Source of the DNA: Pollutimonas thiosulfatoxidans
GTDB lineage: Bacteria; Pseudomonadota; Gammaproteobacteria; Burkholderiales; Burkholderiaceae_B
Reading direction: 5' to 3'
DNA: 64,000 nt
NCBI RefSeq assembly: GCF_004022565.1
Contig: NZ_CP022987.1
Span: 2,480,001-2,544,000 of the forward strand
Below the pieces are notes generated by a model. It was given only the letters and a program-made list of their open reading frames with translations. It had not been told where the DNA came from and did not search any database. This document shows, one piece after another, positions 8,940 through 17,469 of this stretch; position 1 is the first letter of the stretch; every line of letters starts with the position of its first letter. A program made the position numbers and the translations under genes.

Positions 8940-8974
8940 CGGACATTTATTGTCCGGGTGAGGCGTTTTTTTTT
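8926..8974 (+). terminator. Strong leader terminator before the amide operon
   Basis: A perfect 20-bp stem (8926-8945 with 8951-8970), 5-nt loop TTTAT, and a T-run to 8974. The left arm starts with five A residues, so it could also terminate minus-strand transcripts. It lies 166 bp upstream of the first transporter gene, with no gene directly before it. In an operon that encodes AmiC and AmiR, this is the expected site of regulated transcription antitermination. Confidence 0.9.
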
Positions 8975-9140
8975 ATCGTTTGGCGTGATCTCGATGCTTA
9001 TCAGCATTGGGAATATGTAGCTCGGGCTGGGCAAAGTACGTACGTATAGCGCTAGTGCCATGAACCCGGCTGTGTTTGTCGATGAAGTTGTGTTGCTGCT
9101 GATGGATGTCTTTTTGAACTTACATAACAGGTGAACAACA

Positions 9141-10337
9141 ATGAATCATTTGACACGGCGTCGCTTTATGCAAGTGGGCGGCTCGCTTGCCGCAGCCACG
9201 GCCTTTCCGGGGCTATCCCTTTCCAAAGAACTCAAGGGAGTGACAGCCAATGAAGTTCGGCTGGGCCTGCTCCATTCCTTGACCGGTACCTTTGCCATCG
9301 CGGAAGCAGCGATGGTCGATGCTGAAAAACTCGCAATCGACGAAATAAATGCAGCAGGCGGCGTATTGGGCCGCAAGATCGTTCCTTTCATCGAAGATGG
9401 CGCCAGCGAAAGTCCCGTCTTCGCGGAAAAAGCCCAGATCCTGCTGCGTCGCGATAACGTGGTGGCGATTATCGGCTGTTATTCCTCGGCGCTGCGCAAG
9501 GCAGTTCTGCCGGCGGTCAACCAAGCCAAGGGACTGCTTTACTATCCCACCTACTACGAGGGTCAGGAGCAGGACAAACGCTGCATGTACACCTCTCAGG
9601 AGGCGACCCAGTCAGTAATCGCTGCGGTCACGTGGATGGCCAAGGAAAAAGGCAAGAAATTCTTCCTGGTGGGGTCCGACTATATTTACCCGGTAACGTG
9701 CAACAAGATTGCCAAGCCCACCATCGCCAGCCTCGGCGGCACGGTGGTTGGTGAAGAGTACGCGCCGCTGGGCCATACCGAGTTCTCCTCGATCATCAAC
9801 AAGATCAAGGCTGCCAACCCGGACTGCATCTACAGCACCGTAGTTGGCGGCAGCAATGTGGCGTTCTACAAACAGCTGAGGGCTGCCGGGCTGGACGGAT
9901 CCAAGATTACGCTGCTGTCCACCGTGGTATCCGAAAACGAGATCGACGGTATCGGCAAGGATAACGCGGTGGGCTTCTATGCCTGCATGGGCTATTTCCA
10001 GTCTCTGGACAACCCAGTTAACGCCAAGTTTATCAAGGCGCTCAAGGCACGATACGGTGAGGATCGGGTCGTCGGCGACCCGATGGAATGCGCCTATAAC
10101 TCCGTCTACCTATGGAAAAAGGGCGTGGAAAAGGCGAACTCCTTCGCGCCGGATGACGTCATTGCCGCCAGTGCAGGACTAAGCATCGACGCGCCCGAAG
10201 GTGAGGTGCGTTTCGACGAGAAGAACCACCACGTCTGGAAGCGGGTACGCATCGGTCGGGCGCGCGCAGATGGTCAGTTCGACATCGTGCACGAAACACC
10301 GGATCTGGTTCCGCCCAACCCCTTCCCCAAGCTGTAA
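9141..10337 (+). CDS. Amide/urea-type ABC transporter substrate-binding protein
   Basis: 398 aa of the UrtA/AmiC-like periplasmic binding fold. The N-terminus TRRRFMQVGGSLAAATAFPG resembles a twin-arginine signal. VRLGLLHSLTGTFAIAE and the NAAGGVLGRKI region are typical of type I amide and urea receptors, and it resembles the cytoplasmic AmiC encoded at 15688. SD AACAGGTG precedes ATG. It is the first gene of an operon with two permeases, two ATPases and a formamidase, so the ligand is probably formamide or another short amide; urea is less likely because no urease is present. Confidence 0.88.
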   Translation: MNHLTRRRFMQVGGSLAAATAFPGLSLSKELKGVTANEVRLGLLHSLTGTFAIAEAAMVDAEKLAIDEINAAGGVLGRKIVPFIEDGASESPVFAEKAQILLRRDNVVAIIGCYSSALRKAVLPAVNQAKGLLYYPTYYEGQEQDKRCMYTSQEATQSVIAAVTWMAKEKGKKFFLVGSDYIYPVTCNKIAKPTIASLGGTVVGEEYAPLGHTEFSSIINKIKAANPDCIYSTVVGGSNVAFYKQLRAAGLDGSKITLLSTVVSENEIDGIGKDNAVGFYACMGYFQSLDNPVNAKFIKALKARYGEDRVVGDPMECAYNSVYLWKKGVEKANSFAPDDVIAASAGLSIDAPEGEVRFDEKNHHVWKRVRIGRARADGQFDIVHETPDLVPPNPFPKL

Positions 10338-10457
10338 ACGAAACTACGCCAGCAGTCATGCCTGGCCTGGACGAGCGCAAGCCCGTCCAGGCAGGAGGGG
10401 CCTTTCCCTCGACCGGCAGGACCGCCAAGTTGAAAACGCACGAGGCGAGGAGCAGCA

Positions 10458-11360
10458 ATGAGCCTAAATATCATCATCATGCAGATCTTTGGTGGACTGA
10501 GCTTGTTCACCATATTGCTACTCATGGCTTTGGGTCTGGCTATTGTGTTCGGCTTGATGGGCGTGATCAACATGGCTCACGGCGAGCTGATGGCGATGGG
10601 CGCGTATGTGACCTACCTGGTGACCATAGGCCTGGATCGGTACATTCCGTCGCTGATGGGCGGATATATATTTGTCGCCATTTTCGCCGCATTCGCCGTG
10701 ACGTTCGCTTTCGGCTATCTGCTGGAACGCAGCTTCATCAGATTCTTCTATAACCGTCCCCTCGACACTTTATTGGCCACCTGGGGATTAAGCCTCTTGC
10801 TGCAGCAGCTTTATCGCAGCGTCTTCGGCGCGCAAGAGGTCAGTGTTCCCCTCGCCTCCTGGTTGACAGGCGCCTGGGAACCGACCGCCGACATACAGTT
10901 GCCGCTCACTCGCATCTTTATCATTGGACTGACCATTCTGGTGGCCCTGGGGGTTTACCTCCTGCTGTACAAGAGTCGCTGGGGTTTGAAAGTTCGAGCT
11001 GTCATGCAGAACCGCCCCATGAGCGCGGCCGTTGGAATCAACACGAAAAATGTCGATGCGCTGACCTTTGCATTGGGCTCCGGTCTGGCCGGGATTGCGG
11101 GCAGCGTCTTCACCATGATCGGATCGACCAATCCGGGCACCGGCCAGCTTTATATCGTCGACTCATTCATTGTGGTGGTGTTCGGTGGAGTTGCCAGCCT
11201 GATGGGTACAGCGCTGTCTGCGTTCACCATTGCACAGTCACAAACTACGCTTGAATACCTCATGAGCGGCACGATGGCAAAAGTCACCATACTGCTGTGT
11301 GTGATCGTGGCGCTGTACTTCCGGCCGCAGGGGCTCTTCTCGTCGAAGGTAAGGGCGTAG
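10458..11360 (+). CDS. ABC transporter permease, LivH/UrtB type
   Basis: 300 aa with about eight hydrophobic segments. The family signature GLAIVFGLMGVINMAHGELMA lies near residue 30 and ILTIVAL-like helices follow. It forms the inner-membrane channel together with the next gene product. It is 120 bp after the substrate-binding protein gene and 2 bp before the second permease, in the same operon as two ATPases. The role in short-amide import is inferred from the downstream formamidase. Confidence 0.9.
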   Translation: MSLNIIIMQIFGGLSLFTILLLMALGLAIVFGLMGVINMAHGELMAMGAYVTYLVTIGLDRYIPSLMGGYIFVAIFAAFAVTFAFGYLLERSFIRFFYNRPLDTLLATWGLSLLLQQLYRSVFGAQEVSVPLASWLTGAWEPTADIQLPLTRIFIIGLTILVALGVYLLLYKSRWGLKVRAVMQNRPMSAAVGINTKNVDALTFALGSGLAGIAGSVFTMIGSTNPGTGQLYIVDSFIVVVFGGVASLMGTALSAFTIAQSQTTLEYLMSGTMAKVTILLCVIVALYFRPQGLFSSKVRA

Positions 11361-11362
11361 TC

Positions 11363-12415
11363 ATGGACACATTAAATAAAAAATCCGAGCTGCTTGCCTA
11401 TCTTGCCCTGGGCGTGTTGCTGGTCGTGATCCTGCCTTTATGGCTTGATCCCTATCGTTTGAACCTGGTCAGTAAATATCTGGCCTTGGCCTTTGTAGCG
11501 ATAGGCATCGTTCTGATGTGGGGCTATGGCGGCATTCTTAGTCTTGGCCAGGGCGTGTTCTTCGGCATTGGGGGCTACTTGATGGCCATGTTCCTGAAGC
11601 TGGAGGCCTCGGCACCCGAACTGCCCGACTTCATGGTGTGGAGCAGCGTCGAAACCTTGCCCACATGGTGGATACCATTTCAAAGCTTCACCAATACCGT
11701 GCTGGCCATTTTTATTATCCCCGCAGTGCTGGCGTTCGGCTTCTCGTATGCCATCTTCAAAAAACGCGTCAGCGGTGTCTACTTCGCCATTGTGACCTTG
11801 TCGCTCGCCTTGACCATGTCCGTGCTTATCGTCGGTCAGCAAGGCGATACCGGTGGCTTTAACGGCATCACCAACTTCAGCACATTGCTGGGCATGGACA
11901 TCCTCGAAGATGAGTCCAAGACATGGTTGTACTTCATACAACTGGGCTTTCTTTTCGTCGTCATGTTGCTGGCTAGCCTGATCGTGCGAACGCGCTATGG
12001 AAAAGTGTTGATCGCCATACGCGACAAAGAAGATCGCGTGCGATTCTCCGGCTATGACACTGCCATGATGAAGGCGTGCATCTTCACAATAGCGGCCGTT
12101 TTCGCCTCGATAGGCGGAGCCATGTACACGCTGCAGGTGGGTTTGATTGCGCCATCGGTGGTGGGCGTTATGGCATCGGTCGAAATGGTGATCTATGCCG
12201 CCGTAGGGGGCAGGCTTTCCGTTCCCGGCGCAGTCGTCGGTGCGCTGCTTATTGGCTATTCGCGCTCCTATCTATCAGAAACGTTCCCCGAGAGCTGGCT
12301 GTTCTTTCTCGGAATGGTCTTCATCTTGGTCGTCCTCGTGATGCCCAACGGACTTTCAGGCGTAGCAGGCCAACTACTGGAACGCTACCGCCCAGTACGG
12401 AGGCTTGCAAAATGA
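11363..12415 (+). CDS. ABC transporter permease, LivM/UrtC type
   Basis: 350 aa from ATG 11363, two bases after the previous stop. A longer in-frame start at 11297 would overlap the upstream gene heavily and is less likely. It contains the LivM signature GYGGILSLGQGVFFGIGGYL near residues 55-75 and GVYFAIVTLSLALT. About ten membrane segments are expected. It is the second permease of the amide importer and overlaps the ATPase gene by ATGA. Confidence 0.9.
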   Translation: MDTLNKKSELLAYLALGVLLVVILPLWLDPYRLNLVSKYLALAFVAIGIVLMWGYGGILSLGQGVFFGIGGYLMAMFLKLEASAPELPDFMVWSSVETLPTWWIPFQSFTNTVLAIFIIPAVLAFGFSYAIFKKRVSGVYFAIVTLSLALTMSVLIVGQQGDTGGFNGITNFSTLLGMDILEDESKTWLYFIQLGFLFVVMLLASLIVRTRYGKVLIAIRDKEDRVRFSGYDTAMMKACIFTIAAVFASIGGAMYTLQVGLIAPSVVGVMASVEMVIYAAVGGRLSVPGAVVGALLIGYSRSYLSETFPESWLFFLGMVFILVVLVMPNGLSGVAGQLLERYRPVRRLAK

Positions 12416-13212
12416 TGAGCGCAACCTTGACCTCGGACATCCACAGCGACTCCAGGCCCACACCGGCAAACAATATGGAAAACACCATTCTTTCAGTAGA
12501 GAATCTCACCGTCTCTTTTGATGGCTTCCAGGCTGTCAAAGACCTGAGCCTTTCCATCGACCATAACGAGCTGCACGTCATCATCGGCCCCAATGGTGCG
12601 GGCAAGACCACGCTGCTCGACATCATTTGCGGTAGAACCAAGCCGAGCGCGGGCCGCGTAATGTTTGGCGGCACGGATCTCACCAAGGCAGCCGAATATC
12701 AAATTGTCCGCCTGGGGGTGGCACGAAAGTTTCAGACGCCATCGACTTACGAGGATCTGTCCGTATTGGAGAACCTCGAGATTTCCTTCCCACGCGGCCG
12801 CGGAGTATGGGGTTCTTTGTTTTTCAGGCGAACTCGCCCGGTGCGCGACCGGATTACCGAGATCGCCAACCAGATTTTTCTTTTCGACGAATTGGACACC
12901 AAGGCCGGCAAGCTTAGCCATGGCCAGAAACAGTGGTTGGAAATCGGCATGCTGCTTATCCAGGATCCTGAACTTCTGCTGCTGGACGAGCCAGTTGCGG
13001 GGATGAGTCCGCGCGAGCGCGAGCAAACCGCTGTGTTGCTTAACCAGATTTCGCATGGAAAGTCGCTGATCGTCATCGAGCACGACATGGAGTTCGTGAA
13101 GCAGATCGCCAGGAAAGTCACGGTCATGCATCAAGGAGCCCTGCTGTGCGCCGGCAGCATCGAACAGGTGCAACGCAACGAGCGCGTCATCGAAGTGTAT
13201 TTGGGGGCATGA
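12412..13212 (+). CDS. ABC transporter ATPase, LivG/UrtD type
   Basis: 266 aa from ATG 12412, which overlaps the previous stop and follows GGAGG; ATG 12475 lacks a ribosome site. Walker A GPNGAGKTTLLD, Q-loop region FQTPSTYEDLSVLENL, signature LSHGQKQWLE and Walker B LLLLDEPVAGM are present. LSHGQ instead of LSGGQ is normal for the UrtD subfamily. The first 21 residues form a polar extension before the usual domain start. Energises import with the UrtE-like partner. Confidence 0.9.
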   Translation: MMSATLTSDIHSDSRPTPANNMENTILSVENLTVSFDGFQAVKDLSLSIDHNELHVIIGPNGAGKTTLLDIICGRTKPSAGRVMFGGTDLTKAAEYQIVRLGVARKFQTPSTYEDLSVLENLEISFPRGRGVWGSLFFRRTRPVRDRITEIANQIFLFDELDTKAGKLSHGQKQWLEIGMLLIQDPELLLLDEPVAGMSPREREQTAVLLNQISHGKSLIVIEHDMEFVKQIARKVTVMHQGALLCAGSIEQVQRNERVIEVYLGA

Positions 13213-13219
13213 GACCACT

Positions 13220-13909
13220 ATGCTCGACGTAAAAGATCTTAATGTCTACTACGGTGAAAGCCATACCATCCGTGACGCCTCGCTTGTTCTGCAGGCAGGC
13301 GAAGCCGTGGCCATCATGGGTCGCAACGGCATGGGCAAGACCACACTGCTCAAGTCCATTATTGGCATGCTCCCATCGCGCAGCGGCACCATATCGCTTG
13401 ATGGCAAACAGCTGCAGCAACGCCCGAGTTACGAGCGCGTCAAGGCCGGCCTGGCCTTCGTGCCTCAAGGGCGCATGATCTTTCCCCTGCTGACGGTTAC
13501 CGAAAATATTCTGACCGGAATGGAACACAGCTCGAGCAAAGTGGTGCCAGAGTACATATACCGGTTCTTTCCCGTGCTCAAAGAGATGGAGCATCGCAAA
13601 GGCGGCAATCTGTCCGGCGGCCAGCAGCAGATGTTGGCGATAGCCCGGGCGCTAGTCTCCAATCCCAAGGTATTGATACTGGACGAGCCGACCGAAGGCA
13701 TACAGCCGTCCATCATTAAAGAGCTCGCCCGTAGCCTTACCGCCCTGCGTCTGGAACGAAATTTTTCCATTCTGGTTTCTGAGCAGGTCCTTAGTTTCGC
13801 CCTGGAGGTGGCTGATCGCTTTCTAGTCATCGATCGCGGCGAGATTGTGCACGAACGGCATAAAGACGCTGTAGATGTCGAAGAAATACGCGCTTTCCTT
13901 ACCGTGTAA
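13220..13909 (+). CDS. ABC transporter ATPase, LivF/UrtE type
   Basis: 229 aa. Walker A GRNGMGKTTLLK, signature LSGGQQQMLA, Walker B VLILDEPTEGIQPS. GRNGMGKTT and EPTEGIQPSI are characteristic of the UrtE subfamily (urea/amide importers), separating it from plain LivF. It starts 7 bp after the first ATPase gene and is the last transporter gene, 87 bp before the formamidase. Confidence 0.92.
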   Translation: MLDVKDLNVYYGESHTIRDASLVLQAGEAVAIMGRNGMGKTTLLKSIIGMLPSRSGTISLDGKQLQQRPSYERVKAGLAFVPQGRMIFPLLTVTENILTGMEHSSSKVVPEYIYRFFPVLKEMEHRKGGNLSGGQQQMLAIARALVSNPKVLILDEPTEGIQPSIIKELARSLTALRLERNFSILVSEQVLSFALEVADRFLVIDRGEIVHERHKDAVDVEEIRAFLTV

Positions 13910-13996
13910 GGCGTGTCCGCTTGCCGTGGCAATACCCCGCTTGTTTTCACTTTTACAGTGCCGCCTCGTGGCAGCGTATCTTAGGAGAAAGTAACC

Positions 13997-15220
13997 ATGA
14001 AGAAGGTAATTAGCATCGACCGGACAAAGTTGCCGACAGAACAGCCGGATCCGGTAATCATCAACCGCTGGCACTGCGACATTCCAATGGCGGCGTACGT
14101 CAATCCTGGCGAATCGTTCCGTGTCGAATGTTTCGACTGGACCGGTGGGCAAATCGAAAATAACGATAGCGCGAACGACATTCGCGACGTCAATCTGGCG
14201 CCGTGCCACCATCTATCAGGCCCTGTAGGCGTCCGCGGCGCCGAGCCGGGCGACCTGTTGGTGGTCGACATACTGGATATCGGTCCATTCGAGGATTCGG
14301 AATGGGGCTACACCGGCATTTTCAGCAAGGAAAAGTTCGGTGGTTTCCTGACTGACTATTTCCCTAATACCGCGAAAGCGGTCTGGGACTTCAACGGCAT
14401 CTACGCTACATCTCGGCACATACCCAACCTGCGCTTCGCCGGCCTGACTCATCCGGGCATCATCGGCTGCCTGCCGTCTCGAGAGCTTCTAACCGAGTGG
14501 AACCGCCGGGAAGCGGAACTGATCGCCACTGACCCGAATCGCGTCCCGCCGCTGGCCTTGCCACCTAACCCGCAAGACGTCATATTGGGCAGCCTGAAAG
14601 GCGCCGAGCTCGCAGCGGCAGCCAAGGAAGGCGCACGCACCGTGCCTCCGCGCGAGCACGGCGGCAACTGCGACATCAAGAATCTTTGCCGCGGTAGCCG
14701 TGTTTACCTGCCGGTCTATGTGAAGGATGGGGGCTTGGTGGTGGGCGACCTGCATTTCTCGCAGGGCGACGGCGAGATCACTTTCTGCGGCGCCATCGAG
14801 ATGGCCGGATGGATGGACATGCACGTCGATCTTATCAAGGATGGTTGCAATAAATACGGAATCAAACAGGCGATGTTCGAGCCTGGCCCCGTGGATCCGA
14901 ACTATTCGGACTTCCTGGTGTTCGAAGGCATTTCGGTCGACGATCATGGCAACCAGCGCTACTTGGATGTGAATCTGGCTTATCAGCAGGCTTGCATGCA
15001 CGCGGTCAATTATCTGAAGAACTTCGGCTATACCGGCGAGCAGGTCTACACCATACTGAGTTGCGCGCCCGTGGAAGGCCACGTAAGCAGCATTGTCGAT
15101 ATTCCCAACGCCTGCGTAGCAGTGCAGATCCCGACCAGGATCTTCGATTTCGACATCCGTCCCAACGCCAAGGGGCCGACCAAGCATGTGCCCAAGAGCG
15201 ACCTGGCCTATGAAACCTGA
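13997..15220 (+). CDS. fmdA: Formamidase (FmdA/AmdA family)
   Basis: 407 aa, family length. It aligns by eye with the FmdA/AmdA acetamidase-formamidase family: FRVECFDWTGGQIENND, the H-L-S-G-P-V region, HGGNCDIKNLCRGSRVYLP, and the GDLHFSQGDGE segment. The enzyme hydrolyses formamide to formate and ammonia. SD AGGAGA lies before ATG. It is placed between the amide ABC transporter and FmdB/AmiC/AmiR, as expected for an amide nitrogen-scavenging operon. Which short amides are used is not determinable here. Confidence 0.92.
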   Translation: MKKVISIDRTKLPTEQPDPVIINRWHCDIPMAAYVNPGESFRVECFDWTGGQIENNDSANDIRDVNLAPCHHLSGPVGVRGAEPGDLLVVDILDIGPFEDSEWGYTGIFSKEKFGGFLTDYFPNTAKAVWDFNGIYATSRHIPNLRFAGLTHPGIIGCLPSRELLTEWNRREAELIATDPNRVPPLALPPNPQDVILGSLKGAELAAAAKEGARTVPPREHGGNCDIKNLCRGSRVYLPVYVKDGGLVVGDLHFSQGDGEITFCGAIEMAGWMDMHVDLIKDGCNKYGIKQAMFEPGPVDPNYSDFLVFEGISVDDHGNQRYLDVNLAYQQACMHAVNYLKNFGYTGEQVYTILSCAPVEGHVSSIVDIPNACVAVQIPTRIFDFDIRPNAKGPTKHVPKSDLAYET

Positions 15221-15237
15221 TGCATAGCTGATTCAAA

Positions 15238-15258
15238 GGGGCTGCCTTCGGCGGCCCC
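15238..15258 (+). other. Strong intergenic hairpin between fmdA and fmdB
   Basis: GGGGCTGCC / GGCGGCCCC pairs over 9 bp (one G-U) with a 3-nt TTC loop, 18 bp after the fmdA stop. No T-run follows, so it is more likely a partial terminator or an mRNA-stabilising structure that lowers expression of the regulatory genes downstream. Confidence 0.5.
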
Positions 15259-15289
15259 CTTCTCGTTCCAAGAACCAAAGGACACTTAA

Positions 15290-15622
15290 ATGCCTCTTTA
15301 CGCTTACCTCTGCAAGACCTGCGGCCCCTTCGAACAACACCGACCCATGGCGCAATTCGAACTTCCGGCCACCTGCCCACAATGCCAAGCTGCGGCCCCG
15401 CGCATGTTGACTGCGGTGCAGCTGAATCTTATGCCGGGAAACAAACGCATCGCCCACGGCCTGAACGAACGCAATGCTCACGAACCCCGGGTAGCGGCCG
15501 CGCATGCGGGCTGTGGCCATCACCATCATGACAAACATGACAGGCATCATGAATCCCATCATAATCACGGACACCAGCAAGCAAGACAGACGTCCTCTCG
15601 ACCATGGCAAGTCGGCCATTAG
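15290..15622 (+). CDS. fmdB: FmdB family zinc-ribbon protein with His-rich tail
   Basis: 110 aa. The N-terminal zinc ribbon is MPLYAYLCKTCG ... CPQCQ, typical of FmdB, a small protein first linked to formamidase operons and described as a putative regulator. The last third is strongly His/Asp-rich (GCGHHHHDKHDRHH and similar, about residues 73-98), a metal-binding type tail. It starts 69 bp after fmdA, which fits the known fmdA-fmdB pairing. Its exact function is unresolved. Confidence 0.85.
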   Translation: MPLYAYLCKTCGPFEQHRPMAQFELPATCPQCQAAAPRMLTAVQLNLMPGNKRIAHGLNERNAHEPRVAAAHAGCGHHHHDKHDRHHESHHNHGHQQARQTSSRPWQVGH

Positions 15623-15687
15623 CTCTCCAGCAGAACTAGCAAGCGCTTGCATCGCAGGCCGCTTTTCAACCATTGAAAGGTGAAGAA

Positions 15688-16839
15688 TTGTCCGAATGCG
15701 ATCCAGTACGGGTAGGGGTGCTTTTTTCAGAAACGGGAGATATTTCGACCATCGAAACATCTCAGTTAATGGGCACGCTGTTCGCCATCGAAGAAATCAA
15801 CGAGGCAGGTGGCATCAATGGCCGCGAGATCGTACCGGTACGCTACGATCCTGCGTCATCCCCAGGCCTGTATCGTGTATTGGCCGAGAAACTAGTACTG
15901 CAGGACAATATCAATATCGTTTTTGGTTGCTATAAATCCAGCACCCGAAAGTCCGTCCTGCCAGTCATTGAAAAATGGAACCGTCTGCTCTTTTATCCCA
16001 CGCTGTACGAGGGGTTCGAGTGCTCGAGCAACATTATCTATACCGGTGCCGCGCCCAACCAGAACAGCGTGCAATTAGCCGAATTCATGACCTCGAACTA
16101 CGGTGCCCGGGTTTACATGGTGGGGTCCGATTACATCTATCCGTTCGAATCGAATCGCATCATGACCGACCTCGTACTGCAGCGCCCGGGCGGCGTGAAA
16201 GTCGGCGAACGCTATGTGCCTTTAAATGCCGGCATGGCGGACTTCAAAGACATCATCGCAGATATCAAGGATAAGCAGCCCGACTTCATTTTTTCCACGG
16301 TGGTGGGCAACTCTACGCAGTATCTATATAAAAGCTACGCAGAAGCAGGCCTGCAGCCGCGCGAGATGCCGATAGCCAGCCTCACGACGCTGGAGGCCGA
16401 GGTCGCGCAAATGGGATTCGATGTCGCGACAGGGCATGTCACCTCGGCCCCCTACTTCCAATCCATAGAATCGCCCGTAAACCATCGAAGCCTGTCGAAT
16501 TTTCGTCGTCGCTTCGGGAATGATGTGGTGCCCAACGCGGGCTGGGAAGCTGCGTATTTCCAGGTGCATCTATTTGCCAATGCCATGCGTCTATCGGGCA
16601 GCGATGCCATCGACGCCATCATGCCCTTCCTGCTGGGCGCAGAGTTCGAGGCCCCGCAAGGGCGTATACGCATTGATCCATCCAATCATCATACTTGCCT
16701 GTATCCTCGCATCGGAATCCTCAACCAGGAGGGTCAATTCACCATAGTGCGGCAAGCAGTCCGAGCCGTTCATCCCGATCCTTACCTGGTCACGCATTCC
16801 CTGGGAGACTGGACCATGGGCTTGAGCGCTCTGGAGTGA
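15688..16839 (+). CDS. amiC: AmiC-type cytoplasmic amide sensor
   Basis: 383 aa from TTG 15688, chosen because GAAAGGTGA sits 6 bp upstream; TTG 15673 in the same frame has no ribosome site. No signal peptide, so it stays in the cytoplasm. VRVGVLFSETGDISTIETSQ, FGCYKSSTRKSVLP and VGSDYIYPFE match AmiC and the amide/urea receptor fold. In Pseudomonas AmiC binds amides and releases AmiR. It lies 6 bp upstream of amiR, at the end of the operon it probably regulates. It is also similar to the receptor at 9141, suggesting common ancestry. Confidence 0.88.
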   Translation: MSECDPVRVGVLFSETGDISTIETSQLMGTLFAIEEINEAGGINGREIVPVRYDPASSPGLYRVLAEKLVLQDNINIVFGCYKSSTRKSVLPVIEKWNRLLFYPTLYEGFECSSNIIYTGAAPNQNSVQLAEFMTSNYGARVYMVGSDYIYPFESNRIMTDLVLQRPGGVKVGERYVPLNAGMADFKDIIADIKDKQPDFIFSTVVGNSTQYLYKSYAEAGLQPREMPIASLTTLEAEVAQMGFDVATGHVTSAPYFQSIESPVNHRSLSNFRRRFGNDVVPNAGWEAAYFQVHLFANAMRLSGSDAIDAIMPFLLGAEFEAPQGRIRIDPSNHHTCLYPRIGILNQEGQFTIVRQAVRAVHPDPYLVTHSLGDWTMGLSALE

Positions 16840-16845
16840 GAAGCC

Positions 16846-17469
16846 ATGACCACGACAGCACGAGATGCCAAACTGATTACGGCAGAACTCATGCGCGATT
16901 TGCGGACCTTGCGAGTCGCGGTTTTCCATCCAGCAGATCAGGACGGGAAGGAATTGGTCCTGCAGTTGCGCCGCATAGGCTGCCACGCCCAGGCGTTCTG
17001 GCCGCCCTTCCCAGTGCTTCCCGAAGGAATAGAGGTCGTTTTTTTAGCGGTACGGCCCAACATGGTTCTTCCCGACTGGACGTCATCGCAAAATTCCGCG
17101 TCTCCGACCGTGATAGCGGTAGTGACCTACGAGAACCCCACGGTCATCGAAGCCGTGCTGAAGGTGGGTGCCGAAAGCGTGATCGCTTCACCGATCAAGG
17201 CCTTCGGCTTGCTGGCCACCCTGGTCGTCGCACGCAGGGTCAACAATAGTTTGCGCACGCTCGCCAGGCAAAATCAACGCCTGGAAGCCAAGCTCTCGGG
17301 TGTGCGGAAAGTGGCCGAAGCCAAAAGCATACTGATGGCGGCAAGAAACATATCGGAAGATGACGCCTACCAGGTCATGCGCGAACAAGCCATGGCGCGG
17401 CGCGTTACCGTAGAGCAAATCGCGGCCGCCATCGTCGATGCCAACGGCATCCTTTCATTTAATATCTAG
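16846..17469 (+). CDS. amiR: AmiR-type ANTAR antitermination regulator
   Basis: 207 aa. The N-terminal pseudo-receiver domain (about 18-130) lacks a clear phosphorylation pocket. A coiled coil follows (LRTLARQNQRLEAKLSGVRK), then the ANTAR RNA-binding domain (about 150-200: EAKSILMAARNISEDDAY, REQAMARRVTVEQIA). In the known system AmiR dimers bind leader RNA and prevent termination when AmiC is amide-bound. The obvious target is the leader terminator at 8926-8974. The 3' end overlaps the convergent flavoprotein gene by 15 bp. Confidence 0.9.
   Translation: MTTTARDAKLITAELMRDLRTLRVAVFHPADQDGKELVLQLRRIGCHAQAFWPPFPVLPEGIEVVFLAVRPNMVLPDWTSSQNSASPTVIAVVTYENPTVIEAVLKVGAESVIASPIKAFGLLATLVVARRVNNSLRTLARQNQRLEAKLSGVRKVAEAKSILMAARNISEDDAYQVMREQAMARRVTVEQIAAAIVDANGILSFNI

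Noticed and set aside
8990..9030. Sigma-54 promoter before the amide operon
   Set aside because: TGGCGTG is present, but the downstream GC lies at the wrong spacing for a -24/-12 promoter.
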